Assembly: GCA_000710935.1 (NCBI GenBank)
Contig: BAYV01000109.1
Coordinates: 62,001-126,000 of the forward strand
Direction: 5' to 3'
Source of the DNA: Iodidimonas nitroreducens
Lineage (GTDB): Bacteria > Pseudomonadota > Alphaproteobacteria > Sphingomonadales > Rhodothalassiaceae
Length of the DNA: 64,000 bases
The notes under the pieces are model-generated. The model was not told where the DNA came from. It saw only the letters and a list, made by a program, of their open reading frames with translations, and made no database searches. Both the position numbers and the translations under genes were made by a program. Of this stretch, positions 56,513 to 64,000 are shown piece after piece; the stretch's first letter is position 1, and each line of letters starts with the position of its first letter.

Positions 56513-56541
56513 ATATAGGGCCGCCTTTTCCGTGCTGCAAG
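56513..56541 (-). promoter_or_regulatory. Probable RpoH (heat-shock) promoter of dnaK
   Basis: On the minus strand CTTG (56541-56538), 18 bases, CCTATAT (56519-56513). This fits the alphaproteobacterial heat-shock consensus CTTG-N17/18-CYTATNT. The initiation point would be near 56506, about 150 bases before the dnaK ATG. No CIRCE element is seen here. Confidence 0.65.
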
Positions 56542-56586
56542 GCAGAGGATCGATGCAGATGCATTTCCCCTCTTTTTCGCCCGCCT

Positions 56587-57279
56587 TCAGGCCGTGGTAT
56601 CAACCCCCTTGGGGGATGATGGGTCCGGCGCGGAGTCAGCCCCCGGGCCGGGAGCCGCTTTGGCCACCGTTACCATCGCCGGGCGCAGCAGGCGATCCCG
56701 GATCACATAGCCCGCCTGATACACATCCACCACCGTTCCCGGTGCCTGTGAATGGCTTTCCACCTCGGCCATGGCCTGATGGAAATTATGATCAAATTTC
56801 TCGCCCCTGGGTTCGATCCGGCGGATGCCATGGCGCTCGAAAGCATTGAGCAATTCCCGCTCGGTCATCTCAACGCCATCGACAAAGGTTTTGATCAGCT
56901 TATCCTGGCGCGCCTCGGCGGGCAGGGCTTCAAGGGCCCGGCGCAGATTATCCGGCACGCTCAAAAGATCACGGGCAAGGCCCGAGACCGCATAAGCGCT
57001 GGTTTCCTGCTTTTCCCGCGCCGTACGCCGCAAGATATTTTCTACCTCGGCCCGGGCCCGCATCGCCTGATCGCGCAAGGTTTCGATCTCGGCTTCCAGC
57101 GCCCCGATCCGATCAGGCGGGGTGCTCGCCCCCTTCTCATCGGCGGCATCCGCCTTGGCTTTGGCCTCGGCCCCGCTTTCGGGGGATGGGTTGGATGAAT
57201 CTGGCCCGGCCTGTGGCTTTTGGGCTTCATCCCGGGTTTCATCAGTTGGGTGTCTGTTCATTTCGTCCGATCCGCTCAT
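56587..57279 (-). CDS. grpE: Nucleotide exchange factor GrpE
   Basis: GrpE releases ADP from DnaK. The 230-residue protein has a low-complexity acidic N-terminal region (to about 55) and a long coiled coil (LEAEIETLRDQAMRARAEVE). The beta domain is marked by HGIRRIEPRGEKFDHNFHQA and VVDVYQAGYVIRDRLLRPA. The low-complexity head makes it longer than E. coli GrpE. It lies 45 bases after hrcA and 230 bases before dnaK, which has its own promoter. Confidence 0.96.
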   Translation of the reverse strand: MSGSDEMNRHPTDETRDEAQKPQAGPDSSNPSPESGAEAKAKADAADEKGASTPPDRIGALEAEIETLRDQAMRARAEVENILRRTAREKQETSAYAVSGLARDLLSVPDNLRRALEALPAEARQDKLIKTFVDGVEMTERELLNAFERHGIRRIEPRGEKFDHNFHQAMAEVESHSQAPGTVVDVYQAGYVIRDRLLRPAMVTVAKAAPGPGADSAPDPSSPKGVDTTA

Positions 57280-57324
57280 GGCGCTCGTCCGCCTCCATTG
57301 ATAGGCCGCCGCAAGGGTTCACCC

Positions 57325-58356
57325 TCACAAGATCCGGCCGATGACCTTTGCTGTATAATCCACCATCGGGATGATCCGGGCATAATTGATCCGGGTTGGA
57401 CCAATCACCCCGATCATCCCAATGATCTTGTTATCGCCCTTCATATAGGGAGAGACAACGAGGGAGGAACCCGAAAGCGAAAAAAGATTGTTTTCCGAGC
57501 CGATAAAAATCTTCACCCCCTCGGCATCCCGAGCTTTTTCCAACAGGCGGGTGAGATCGAGCTTGGTTTCAAGATCATCAAAAAGCCTGCGGATTCGCTC
57601 TAAATCCTCGATCGCCCGCACATCTTCCAAAAGATTACCGCGCCCGCGCACGATCAGCGATGGCTTGTCATCTCCGGTCCATGTGGCAAGGCCCTGTTCC
57701 ACCACCTTGCCGGTGAGGCTGTCAAGCTCGGCCTTTTGATCGGCCAGTTCCCGGGCGATGATCGCACGGGCTTCTTCAAAGGTGCGATTCTTGAAACGGC
57801 TGTTGAGATAATTGCTGGCCTGAACCAAAGACGACGGGGGCAGGCCGGGGGGCAGGTCGATTACCCGATTTTCCACCACCCCATCTTCCGAGACCACCAC
57901 CACCAAAGCCTTTTCAGCCGAGAGCGGCACGAATTCCAGATGCTTTAAGGGGGCATTGGTTTTGGGCACCATCACAAGGCTGGCACATTGGCACAGCCCC
58001 GATAAAAGATTGGTGGCATCTTCTAAAACATCTTCCCGCCGCCGCCCCTGACCGGCACAGCGGATATCGATATTGGCACGCTCTTCTTCAGTGAGATTGC
58101 CGATTTCAAGCAGGCCATCCACGAAAAGCCGCAAACCCAATTCCGTGGGTATCCGCCCGGCAGACACATGGGGCGCGTAGATCAGCCCGGTTTCTTCCAG
58201 ATCGGCCATCACATTGCGAATAGAGGCCGCCGACAGATCAACGCCGGGATGCCGCGACAAAGTGCGTGACCCCACCGGATCGCCATTATCGAGATAGGAT
58301 TCCACGATCATCCGAAAAATGACGCGCGAACGATCGTTCAAGGTTTCGATCTGCAT
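57325..58356 (-). CDS. hrcA: Heat-inducible transcription repressor HrcA
   Basis: HrcA represses chaperone operons by binding the CIRCE inverted repeat. The 343-residue protein has the winged helix (PVGSRTLSR, LSAASIRNVMADLEETGLI) and the C-terminal GAF-like domain with VIGPTRINYARIIPMVDY. No CIRCE element is found before hrcA, grpE or dnaK in this window, so the target is likely groESL elsewhere, as in other alphaproteobacteria. It is divergent from rph. Confidence 0.96.
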   Translation of the reverse strand: MQIETLNDRSRVIFRMIVESYLDNGDPVGSRTLSRHPGVDLSAASIRNVMADLEETGLIYAPHVSAGRIPTELGLRLFVDGLLEIGNLTEEERANIDIRCAGQGRRREDVLEDATNLLSGLCQCASLVMVPKTNAPLKHLEFVPLSAEKALVVVVSEDGVVENRVIDLPPGLPPSSLVQASNYLNSRFKNRTFEEARAIIARELADQKAELDSLTGKVVEQGLATWTGDDKPSLIVRGRGNLLEDVRAIEDLERIRRLFDDLETKLDLTRLLEKARDAEGVKIFIGSENNLFSLSGSSLVVSPYMKGDNKIIGMIGVIGPTRINYARIIPMVDYTAKVIGRIL

Positions 58357-58605
58357 GTCACCTGTCCGAGCTGATGAGCTGTCAAGCCTTTGATTTAAGG
58401 GGCCGGGGGCCGATCGTCAATCCACAGACAGCGATCCCCAAAGGCGCATGCCGGGATTGTTTTCCCAAAAGGAGGGCTGGACGGCGGTTCGCTGCAAGGG
58501 TTAGAAGGCTGTGATCTGGCCCTGCCTGTGCTTTGGCGCATGGGCGCATCATGATCCCCCAAACGGGATCGGGTGCCGTGGCTTTCAGGATCTGGAGAGA
58601 CCCCC

Positions 58606-59325
58606 ATGCGACCATCCGGCCGAGCCCTTGACGAAATGCGCCCCTTGAGCCTTCAGCGCGGATTTTCCAAACATGCCGAAGGTTCATGCCTCGTCAAATT
58701 CGGGGATACCCATGTTTTATGCACGGCAAGCCTTGAAAGCCGTCCGCCGCCCTTCCTGCGCGATACCGGCAAAGGCTGGGTGACGGCGGAATATGGCATG
58801 TTGCCCCGCTCCACCCACAGCCGCATGGATCGCGAAGCGGCGCGCGGCAAGCAATCGGGGCGAACCCAGGAAATCCAGCGGCTGATCGGTCGCTCCTTGC
58901 GCGCCATTACCGAGCTTGAAGGTTTGGGCGAACGCCAGATCCGTATCGATTGCGATGTGATTCAGGCCGATGGGGGCACCCGCACCGCCGCCATTTCAGG
59001 CAGCTTTGTGGCTTTGGTGGATTGCCTGCGCTATATGCGCGATGCCGGGCTGATCGATACTCTGCCGATCCGCGAGCCGGTGGCCGCCATTTCCTGCGGG
59101 ATCTATCAAAACAACCCGATCCTTGATCTGGATTATGATGAAGACAGTGCTGCCGAAACCGATGCCAATTTCGTGCTCACGGCATCGGGCGGGATTGTGG
59201 AAATTCAAGGCACCGCCGAAGCGACACCTTTTTCCGAAGAACAGTTCCTGCGGCTTTTGCGGCTGGCGCGGATCGGCTGTGATCGGGTTGTTGCTGAACA
59301 AAAACGCGTTTTGGGCCTGAAATAA
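58606..59325 (+). CDS. rph: Ribonuclease PH
   Basis: RNase PH trims tRNA 3' ends phosphorolytically. The motifs [56 protein letters not shown] and [17 protein letters not shown] are complete in 239 residues. The ATG at 58606 has GGAGAG upstream; the frame from 58573 adds eleven residues without a site. The rdgB start overlaps the stop by one base (TAATG). Confidence 0.97.
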   Translation: MRPSGRALDEMRPLSLQRGFSKHAEGSCLVKFGDTHVLCTASLESRPPPFLRDTGKGWVTAEYGMLPRSTHSRMDREAARGKQSGRTQEIQRLIGRSLRAITELEGLGERQIRIDCDVIQADGGTRTAAISGSFVALVDCLRYMRDAGLIDTLPIREPVAAISCGIYQNNPILDLDYDEDSAAETDANFVLTASGGIVEIQGTAEATPFSEEQFLRLLRLARIGCDRVVAEQKRVLGLK

Positions 59326-59930
59326 TGACCGCCCGGCGCTTTTCCGGAGATCGCCTTGTGCTGGCCAGCCATAATGCCGGCAAGGTGCGCGAAATCAAGC
59401 TGTTGCTGGCGCCTTTGGGGATCAAAGTATTAGCAGCAGGCGATTTGGGCCTTGATGAACCCGAAGAAACCGGCACAAGCTTTATCGCCAATGCCGAATT
59501 AAAGGCGCTGGCCGCCGCCAAAGCCAGTGATCTGCCCGCTTTATCCGATGATTCCGGGCTGGTGGTGCATGGGCTTCTTGGCGCCCCCGGCATTTATTCG
59601 GCGCGCTGGGCAGGGCCGGAAAAGGATTTCGGCCACGCCATGAACCTGATCGCCGAAAAGCTGGATGGGGCCGACAGCACCGCCCATTTCATCTGCGCCC
59701 TTTCTTTGGCCTGGCCCGATGGCCATAGGGAAAGCGTGGAAGGCCGGATCGATGGCCATTTGTGTTTTCCGCCCCGGGGCACACGCGGTTTTGGCTATGA
59801 TCCGATCTTCGTGCCCGATGGCTATGATCTCAGCTTTGGGGAAATGGACCCCGACCACAAGGCCGCCATCAATCACCGCGCCGATGCCTTTCGCCAGATG
59901 CTGGAGCGCTGCTTTGACCGATCTGCCTGA
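59325..59930 (+). CDS. rdgB: Non-canonical purine NTP pyrophosphatase (RdgB/HAM1)
   Basis: RdgB hydrolyses dITP and XTP to keep them out of DNA. The 201-residue protein has [16 protein letters not shown], the acidic motif [20 protein letters not shown] and the C-terminal [14 protein letters not shown]. It overlaps rph by one base and hemW by 17 bases in a different frame, so the three are translationally coupled. Confidence 0.96.
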   Translation: MTARRFSGDRLVLASHNAGKVREIKLLLAPLGIKVLAAGDLGLDEPEETGTSFIANAELKALAAAKASDLPALSDDSGLVVHGLLGAPGIYSARWAGPEKDFGHAMNLIAEKLDGADSTAHFICALSLAWPDGHRESVEGRIDGHLCFPPRGTRGFGYDPIFVPDGYDLSFGEMDPDHKAAINHRADAFRQMLERCFDRSA

Positions 59931-61122
59931 TCTAAAAACCCGTGCCGACAGCGCAGAGCGAGATCGCCTTGCGATCTATATTCACTGGCCCTTTTGCGAA
60001 CGCAAATGCCCCTATTGCGATTTCAACAGCCATGTCCGCGATGAGGTTGATCACCCACGCTGGCAGCGCGCCCTGCTGGCGGAACTGGCATGGTTTGCCG
60101 AACGCACCCAAGGCCATCGCGTGCCCAGCATTTTTTTCGGCGGCGGCACCCCATCCCTGATGAAACCGAGCCTTGTAGAGGCCCTCATCGATGCGGTGGC
60201 GGGCCATTGGCCCCTTGATGCGCAGCCGGAAATCACGCTGGAAGCCAATCCCTCCAGCGTTGAGGCCGGGCGCTTTGCCGATTATCGCCATGCCGGTGTC
60301 AATCGGGTGTCTTTGGGGGTGCAGGCCCTTGATGATCAGGCGCTGGCCTTTTTGGGGCGGCTTCATTCCAAAGATGAAGCTTTGGCGGCGCTGGATGTGG
60401 CCCGCCATCATTTCGACCGCATATCCTTCGATCTGATTTATGCCCGCCCCGACCAAAGCCTTGAATCTTGGCATAATGAGCTTTCCCGCGCTCTGCACTA
60501 TCAGGCGGGGCACCTTTCGGCCTATCAATTGACCATCGAGCAGGATACCGCCTTTTTCCGCCGCCATGCCCGGGGGGACTTTCACCTGCCGGATGAGGAT
60601 CTGGCTGCCGATCTTTTTGAGCTGACCGCCGAACTGACCGCCCAGGCCGGGCTTTATGCTTATGAAACATCGAACTATGCCCGGCCCGGTGAGGAATCGC
60701 GCCATAATCTTATTTATTGGCAGGGCGGGGGCTATCTGGGGATCGGCCCCGGGGCCCATGGCCGTATGCCCATCGCCCCAAAAGGGCAGCTTCCCCGCTA
60801 TCAGGCAACATCCCAGATCAAACGCCCCGAAGATTGGCTTCTGGCCGTGGAAAATCATGGCCATGGCCGCTTTGAAAGCGAAGAGATCGACCCCGAAAGC
60901 CGCGCCGCTGAAGCTGTGATGATGGGCCTGCGCCTAACCAAAGGGATTGATCGCCAGCATTTCAAACGGCACACCGGGTGCGATCTGATGACCATCATCA
61001 ACCGTGAAGCCTTGGCCGAATTGGTCGAACAGGGGCTTTTGGAATGCGATGCACAAGCTTTGCGCACCAGTCAAAAAGGCCGCTTATTGCTCAATGCCAT
61101 CATAGGCCGCCTGCTGGGTTGA
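59914..61122 (+). CDS. hemW: HemW, heme chaperone / radical-SAM coproporphyrinogen oxidase-like
   Basis: HemW binds heme and an Fe-S cluster and is thought to deliver heme to membrane proteins. It has the radical-SAM motif CERKCPYC (Cys28, 32, 35), then [23 protein letters not shown] and [15 protein letters not shown]. The 402-residue size fits HemW. The start is a TTG inside the end of rdgB, with GGAG eight bases upstream; the longer frame is only a shadow of rdgB. Its 3' end overlaps the convergent lipoprotein gene by 39 bases. Confidence 0.93.
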   Translation: MTDLPDLKTRADSAERDRLAIYIHWPFCERKCPYCDFNSHVRDEVDHPRWQRALLAELAWFAERTQGHRVPSIFFGGGTPSLMKPSLVEALIDAVAGHWPLDAQPEITLEANPSSVEAGRFADYRHAGVNRVSLGVQALDDQALAFLGRLHSKDEALAALDVARHHFDRISFDLIYARPDQSLESWHNELSRALHYQAGHLSAYQLTIEQDTAFFRRHARGDFHLPDEDLAADLFELTAELTAQAGLYAYETSNYARPGEESRHNLIYWQGGGYLGIGPGAHGRMPIAPKGQLPRYQATSQIKRPEDWLLAVENHGHGRFESEEIDPESRAAEAVMMGLRLTKGIDRQHFKRHTGCDLMTIINREALAELVEQGLLECDAQALRTSQKGRLLLNAIIGRLLG

Positions 61123-62484
61123 ACCCCGCCCATCAAGATCGAGATGGAAACCGATTCTGGGCCCCCGGAAATCCACCGGGGCGGGATCGATGATCCTGAA
61201 ATCACGCGCACCGATTTCCAAAATCGCCAGATTTCGCTCCACAATTCCATCCGAACCAAAGCGGAAAGCCCCATCAAGGCCGCTGAAGCCCGCCCGATCT
61301 TCAAAAGCCGCCGCTTCAAAGCGTTCGCTTTGCACGGGATTGCGGGCAAGGGTGGCCAAAAGCGCCATACCATCATAGCCCAATGTGGCAAGCCTTGGTG
61401 CCGGACGGCCATAGGCTTGTTCAAACCGTGCCAGAAAAGCCCGGGGCACGCTGGGCTCGGGGGCTGGAAACCACGCCCCGCGCAAGGGCGGTTCACGCAC
61501 CAATGAAGGTTCATCCCAAAGCCCGGTGCCCAAAAACTGAACCGTTTGGGGGTCGATCTCATAATAAGGCAAAAGCGGCCCCAAAGAGCGCAATAAAGGA
61601 TCGCCCTGGGCGATCAGCAGGGCATCAAAGCCTAGCGGCCCTAGGGCCTCCTTGGTTTTGAGCCGCTTTAAAATTTCATTGGACAGATCATCGCCCAAGG
61701 CTTCAAGGGCCTTTACCTCGGCAAGATAGGCAGCCCGGCGCTGATCATAATGGGCGAGAATTTTCACCGGCGCATCAAGGGCATCGGTTTCCGGCTCATA
61801 GCGAATCAGCGAGACCAGATCGCCCCCCGCTTCCTGCACAAGAGGGCCAAAGTGCTGCAAAATGCGATCCCCATAAGGCGATGAGGGGATCAATCCGGCC
61901 AAGCGGCCAAGCCCGCGCCCGATGGCATAGGAAACGATCCGCTCCACATCCTGATCGGGCATGAAGCCAAACAGATAAACCCCATCGCCAGCCACCCGCT
62001 GATCATTGGAAAAGCCCAGCAAAGGAATATCGGATTGGCGCAAAAGCGGGGCCACCGCCTGCACCGATGCGGCCAGAAGCGGCCCCAAAACCACCGAAAC
62101 CCCTTGATCCACAGCCTGTTGTGCGGCCAGCCTCGCCCCTTCCGCCGTGCCCGCCGTATCGAAAGGCAAAAGCCGCAAGCGGGGATCATAGGCATCAAAC
62201 AAGGCCAAAGCCGCCGCATCGCGCAAGGCCGCCCCCACATCCGCCGCCGGGCCGCTCAGGGGCACCAGAAGCGCAATCCTGATTTCGCCCTGATCGGGTG
62301 CCAAAAGCCCTTGATCAGGCGCATCAGCATCCCCCCCGGAGCGATCCACCCCCGAAAGTGCGGTGGGCGACCGCCCCGACTCACCCATAGCCGATCCATC
62401 CGAAGGCGGGGCCGTGGCACAGCCCGCAAGCAGCATGATCATCCCCATCATCGCGGGGCCGATAAGAAAACGCATGGACATCAT
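61084..62484 (-). CDS. LpoA-like penicillin-binding protein activator (periplasmic-binding fold lipoprotein)
   Basis: A predicted outer-membrane lipoprotein of 466 residues (signal ending LLAGC, Cys22). It has a low-complexity linker to about residue 60, then a leucine-binding-protein-like domain: IRIALLVPLSGPAADVGAAL, VSVVLGPLLAASVQAVAPLL, IPLLGFSNDQRVAGDGVYLF. LpoA of E. coli activates PBP1A; the N-terminal TPR domain of LpoA is missing here. It is divergent from rsmI, echoing the lpoA-rsmI-yraN neighbourhood of E. coli. An ATG at 62517 and others at 62481 and 62475 are alternative starts. Confidence 0.87.
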   Translation of the reverse strand: MMSMRFLIGPAMMGMIMLLAGCATAPPSDGSAMGESGRSPTALSGVDRSGGDADAPDQGLLAPDQGEIRIALLVPLSGPAADVGAALRDAAALALFDAYDPRLRLLPFDTAGTAEGARLAAQQAVDQGVSVVLGPLLAASVQAVAPLLRQSDIPLLGFSNDQRVAGDGVYLFGFMPDQDVERIVSYAIGRGLGRLAGLIPSSPYGDRILQHFGPLVQEAGGDLVSLIRYEPETDALDAPVKILAHYDQRRAAYLAEVKALEALGDDLSNEILKRLKTKEALGPLGFDALLIAQGDPLLRSLGPLLPYYEIDPQTVQFLGTGLWDEPSLVREPPLRGAWFPAPEPSVPRAFLARFEQAYGRPAPRLATLGYDGMALLATLARNPVQSERFEAAAFEDRAGFSGLDGAFRFGSDGIVERNLAILEIGARDFRIIDPAPVDFRGPRIGFHLDLDGRGSTQQAAYDGIEQ

Positions 62485-62573
62485 CCCGGCTTCTATGGTG
62501 AGTTCACTCTTGAACACTGGTTGGCATATAGACTAACGCTGCATCATAAAAGCCGCAAACAGAAGGCAACAAA

Positions 62574-63488
62574 GTGGCACAGGCTGATTTTGATGATGAG
62601 GCCAGCCTTGGGCCCCGCTCTGCCGTGGGGTCCATCCCCAGCGCCGGGCTTTATATCGTGGCCACCCCGATTGGCAACCTGGGTGATATCAGCCATCGCG
62701 CTCTGGCCATTCTGGCAGCCGCTGATCTGATCGCTTGCGAAGATACCCGGGTCAGCCTCAAGCTGCTCAATCATTATGGCTTGAAGCGCCCATTGATATC
62801 CTATCACGACCATAATGCCAAAACGAGCGGGGCCAAAATTCTCGATGCTCTGGCCGCCGGGAAAAGGGTCGCCCTGATATCGGATGCCGGAACGCCGCTG
62901 ATTTCCGATCCCGGCTATCGGCTGGTGGCCGATGCCCGCGCCGCCGGGCACAAGGTTATCCCCATTCCCGGTGCCTGTGCGTTCATCACCGCTTTATCCG
63001 CCTGTGGCCTGCCCACCGACAAGCTTTTGTTTCTTGGCTTTTCACCCCCCAAATCATCGGCCCGCAAAAAATTTGTCGAACCCTATCGATCCGTGGATGC
63101 CACCATGGTGCTTTATGAAAGCCCAAGCCGCCTGCCCGCCGCCCTTGCGGATTTTGCCGAAATTCTAGGGGCCGGGCGCGAAGCCGCCATCTGCCGCGAG
63201 ATGACCAAAAGCTATGAGGAAATACGCCGGGGCAGCCTTTTGGATCTGGCCGCCAGCACAGCCGCTCAGGAACACCGGATCAAGGGCGAAATCGTTTTAG
63301 CGATCGCCCCGCCGGAAGGCGAGCGGCCCAAAAGCGATCAGATCGATGATCTGATCAAAAAGGCGCTACAGGATTTATCGGTGCGCGAAGCCGCCGCCGC
63401 CATCGCCTGGATGACCGGGGAAAAGCGCCGCACCATTTATCAACGGGCTTTGGCCCTGCAAGGCCAGATCAGCGATGACCCGCAATAA
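62574..63488 (+). CDS. rsmI: 16S rRNA 2'-O-ribose C1402 methyltransferase
   Basis: RsmI methylates the ribose of C1402 in the decoding centre of 16S rRNA. Conserved parts are LYIVATPIGNLGDISHRAL, IACEDTRVSLKLLNHY, VALISDAGTPLISDPGYRLV and PIPGACAFITALSACGLP. The start is GTG with AGAAGG upstream; no nearer ATG exists. The N-terminus has about 25 extra residues. It is followed six bases later by yraN. Confidence 0.95.
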   Translation: MAQADFDDEASLGPRSAVGSIPSAGLYIVATPIGNLGDISHRALAILAAADLIACEDTRVSLKLLNHYGLKRPLISYHDHNAKTSGAKILDALAAGKRVALISDAGTPLISDPGYRLVADARAAGHKVIPIPGACAFITALSACGLPTDKLLFLGFSPPKSSARKKFVEPYRSVDATMVLYESPSRLPAALADFAEILGAGREAAICREMTKSYEEIRRGSLLDLAASTAAQEHRIKGEIVLAIAPPEGERPKSDQIDDLIKKALQDLSVREAAAAIAWMTGEKRRTIYQRALALQGQISDDPQ

Positions 63489-63494
63489 CCCGCA

Positions 63495-63899
63495 ATGACA
63501 TTGGCCCCGCATCATAAACCGGCACAAAAGGGGCGCAAAAAGGCCGAAATTCTGGGCCGCCGGGCGGAAGGGCTGGCGGCGCTTTATCTGAAGCTCAAGG
63601 GTTATCGCATCATCGCCCGGCGCTATCGCAGCCCCTTGGGTGAAATCGACCTGATCGCCCGGCATCACAACAGCCTTGTGTTCATCGAGGTAAAAGCCCG
63701 CAAAACCCTGACAAGCGGGCTTGAAGCGGTGCCGCCGCGCCAGCAGCAGCGATTGATGCGCGGGGCCCTTCATTTCATCATGCGCCACCCCCTTGAGGCA
63801 GATCTCTCCCTGCGCTTTGATGTCATCATCATCCGCCCTTTCAAATTGCCAAAGCATCTGATCCATGCGTTCGCGGGGGCAAAGCCCGGCCAGCTATAA
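63495..63899 (+). CDS. YraN-like UPF0102 nuclease-fold protein
   Basis: A 134-residue protein of the UPF0102 family with a restriction endonuclease-like fold. The motifs GRRAEGLAALYLKLKGYRII, GEIDLIARHHNSLVFIEVKAR (E-x..D..E-x-K pattern) and FDVIII are typical. A role in DNA recombination or repair has been proposed but not proven. It lies six bases after rsmI, as in most proteobacteria. Confidence 0.92.
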   Translation: MTLAPHHKPAQKGRKKAEILGRRAEGLAALYLKLKGYRIIARRYRSPLGEIDLIARHHNSLVFIEVKARKTLTSGLEAVPPRQQQRLMRGALHFIMRHPLEADLSLRFDVIIIRPFKLPKHLIHAFAGAKPGQL

Positions 63900-63965
63900 A
63901 CCCAAAACCCATCAGGCCATCAACCGGCACAGCCGGGCACGAGAAAATGATGACAAGGGGCCGGG

Positions 63966-64000
63966 ATGGCCTTTCCCCCTGATCGGCAACAGCTTATACA
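63966..64000 (+). CDS. Possible start of a further gene (cut by window edge)
   Basis: An ATG at 63966 is preceded by AAGGGG at a spacing of five bases and stays open to the edge (MAFPPDRQQLI). It is too short to identify, and the rest of the stretch after yraN shows nothing recognisable. Confidence 0.25.
   Translation, partial: MAFPPDRQQLI

Noticed and set aside
56357-58605. CIRCE element for HrcA
   Set aside because: No inverted repeat of the form TTAGCACTC-N9-GAGTGCTAA occurs before hrcA, grpE, dnaK or rph.
63900-63965. Terminator after yraN
   Set aside because: No stem with a T-run is seen; the only repeat is a short CCGG pair.
1-64000. tRNA or rRNA genes, CRISPR arrays, insertion sequences, prophage or toxin-antitoxin genes
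   Set aside because: I looked through all gaps between genes; none exceeds about 300 bases and none shows such features. The window is core chromosome.

Overview
The window is a gene-dense, GC-rich chromosomal segment of an alphaproteobacterium. The evidence is the gene orders fur-plsC-miaB-phoH-ybeY-corC-lnt-xre-metK-trmB-rimP-nusA-ylxR-infB-rbfA-truB-rpsO-pnp and hrcA-grpE-dnaK-dnaJ-dapB, together with Irr, a MucR-type regulator, a GlnD-murJ pair and an alphaproteobacterial heat-shock type promoter before dnaK. The order cannot be fixed from sequence alone; a Rhodospirillales-, Kordiimonadales- or Iodidimonadales-like lineage would fit. I see no insertion sequence, prophage, CRISPR array, tRNA or rRNA gene, and no intergenic gap longer than about 300 bases.

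Layout. 1-7.0 kb: the end of an ABC transporter ATPase, a glutathione transferase, queG, a universal stress protein, an Nfu-type Fe-S scaffold, a secreted deacetylase, a RutE-like nitroreductase and the tsaB-rimI pair. 7.1-15.0 kb: mucR, fur, an acyltransferase, miaB, phoH, ybeY, corC, lnt. 15.0-27.6 kb: an XRE regulator, metK and trmB, then the translation/transcription operon rimP to pnp. 27.7-32.6 kb: nitronate monooxygenase, irr, an SH3 protein, a D-2-hydroxyacid dehydrogenase and two lipoprotein genes. 32.7-41.0 kb (minus strand): mutS, glnD, murJ, trpS. 41.2-52.3 kb: maeB, an OlsB-like acyltransferase, an AmpG-like permease, comM, an HIT protein, MAPEG, a PfkB sugar kinase, a CysZ/EI24-like membrane protein, a lipoprotein, nth and a DUF2244 protein. 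52.3-58.4 kb (minus): hrcA-grpE-dnaK-dnaJ-dapB. 58.6-63.9 kb: rph-rdgB-hemW, a divergent LpoA-like lipoprotein, rsmI and yraN.

The genes are almost all housekeeping: RNA modification (queG, tsaB, miaB, trmB, truB, rsmI), ribosome and RNA maturation (ybeY, rimP, rbfA, rimI, rph, pnp), translation and transcription factors (infB, nusA, rpsO, trpS), envelope assembly (lnt, murJ, LpoA-like, plsC), genome maintenance (mutS, nth, rdgB) and chaperones. The interest lies mainly in control regions: an inverted repeat over the irr promoter, a probable RpoH promoter before dnaK, a structured pnp leader behind its own promoter inside the rpsO terminator, a terminator-like leader before rimP, and a tandem repeat between mutS and maeB. 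I did not find a convincing undescribed multi-gene system.

Many starts are TTG or GTG with good ribosome binding sites; where a shorter start than the longest open frame was chosen, the reason is given in the entry.
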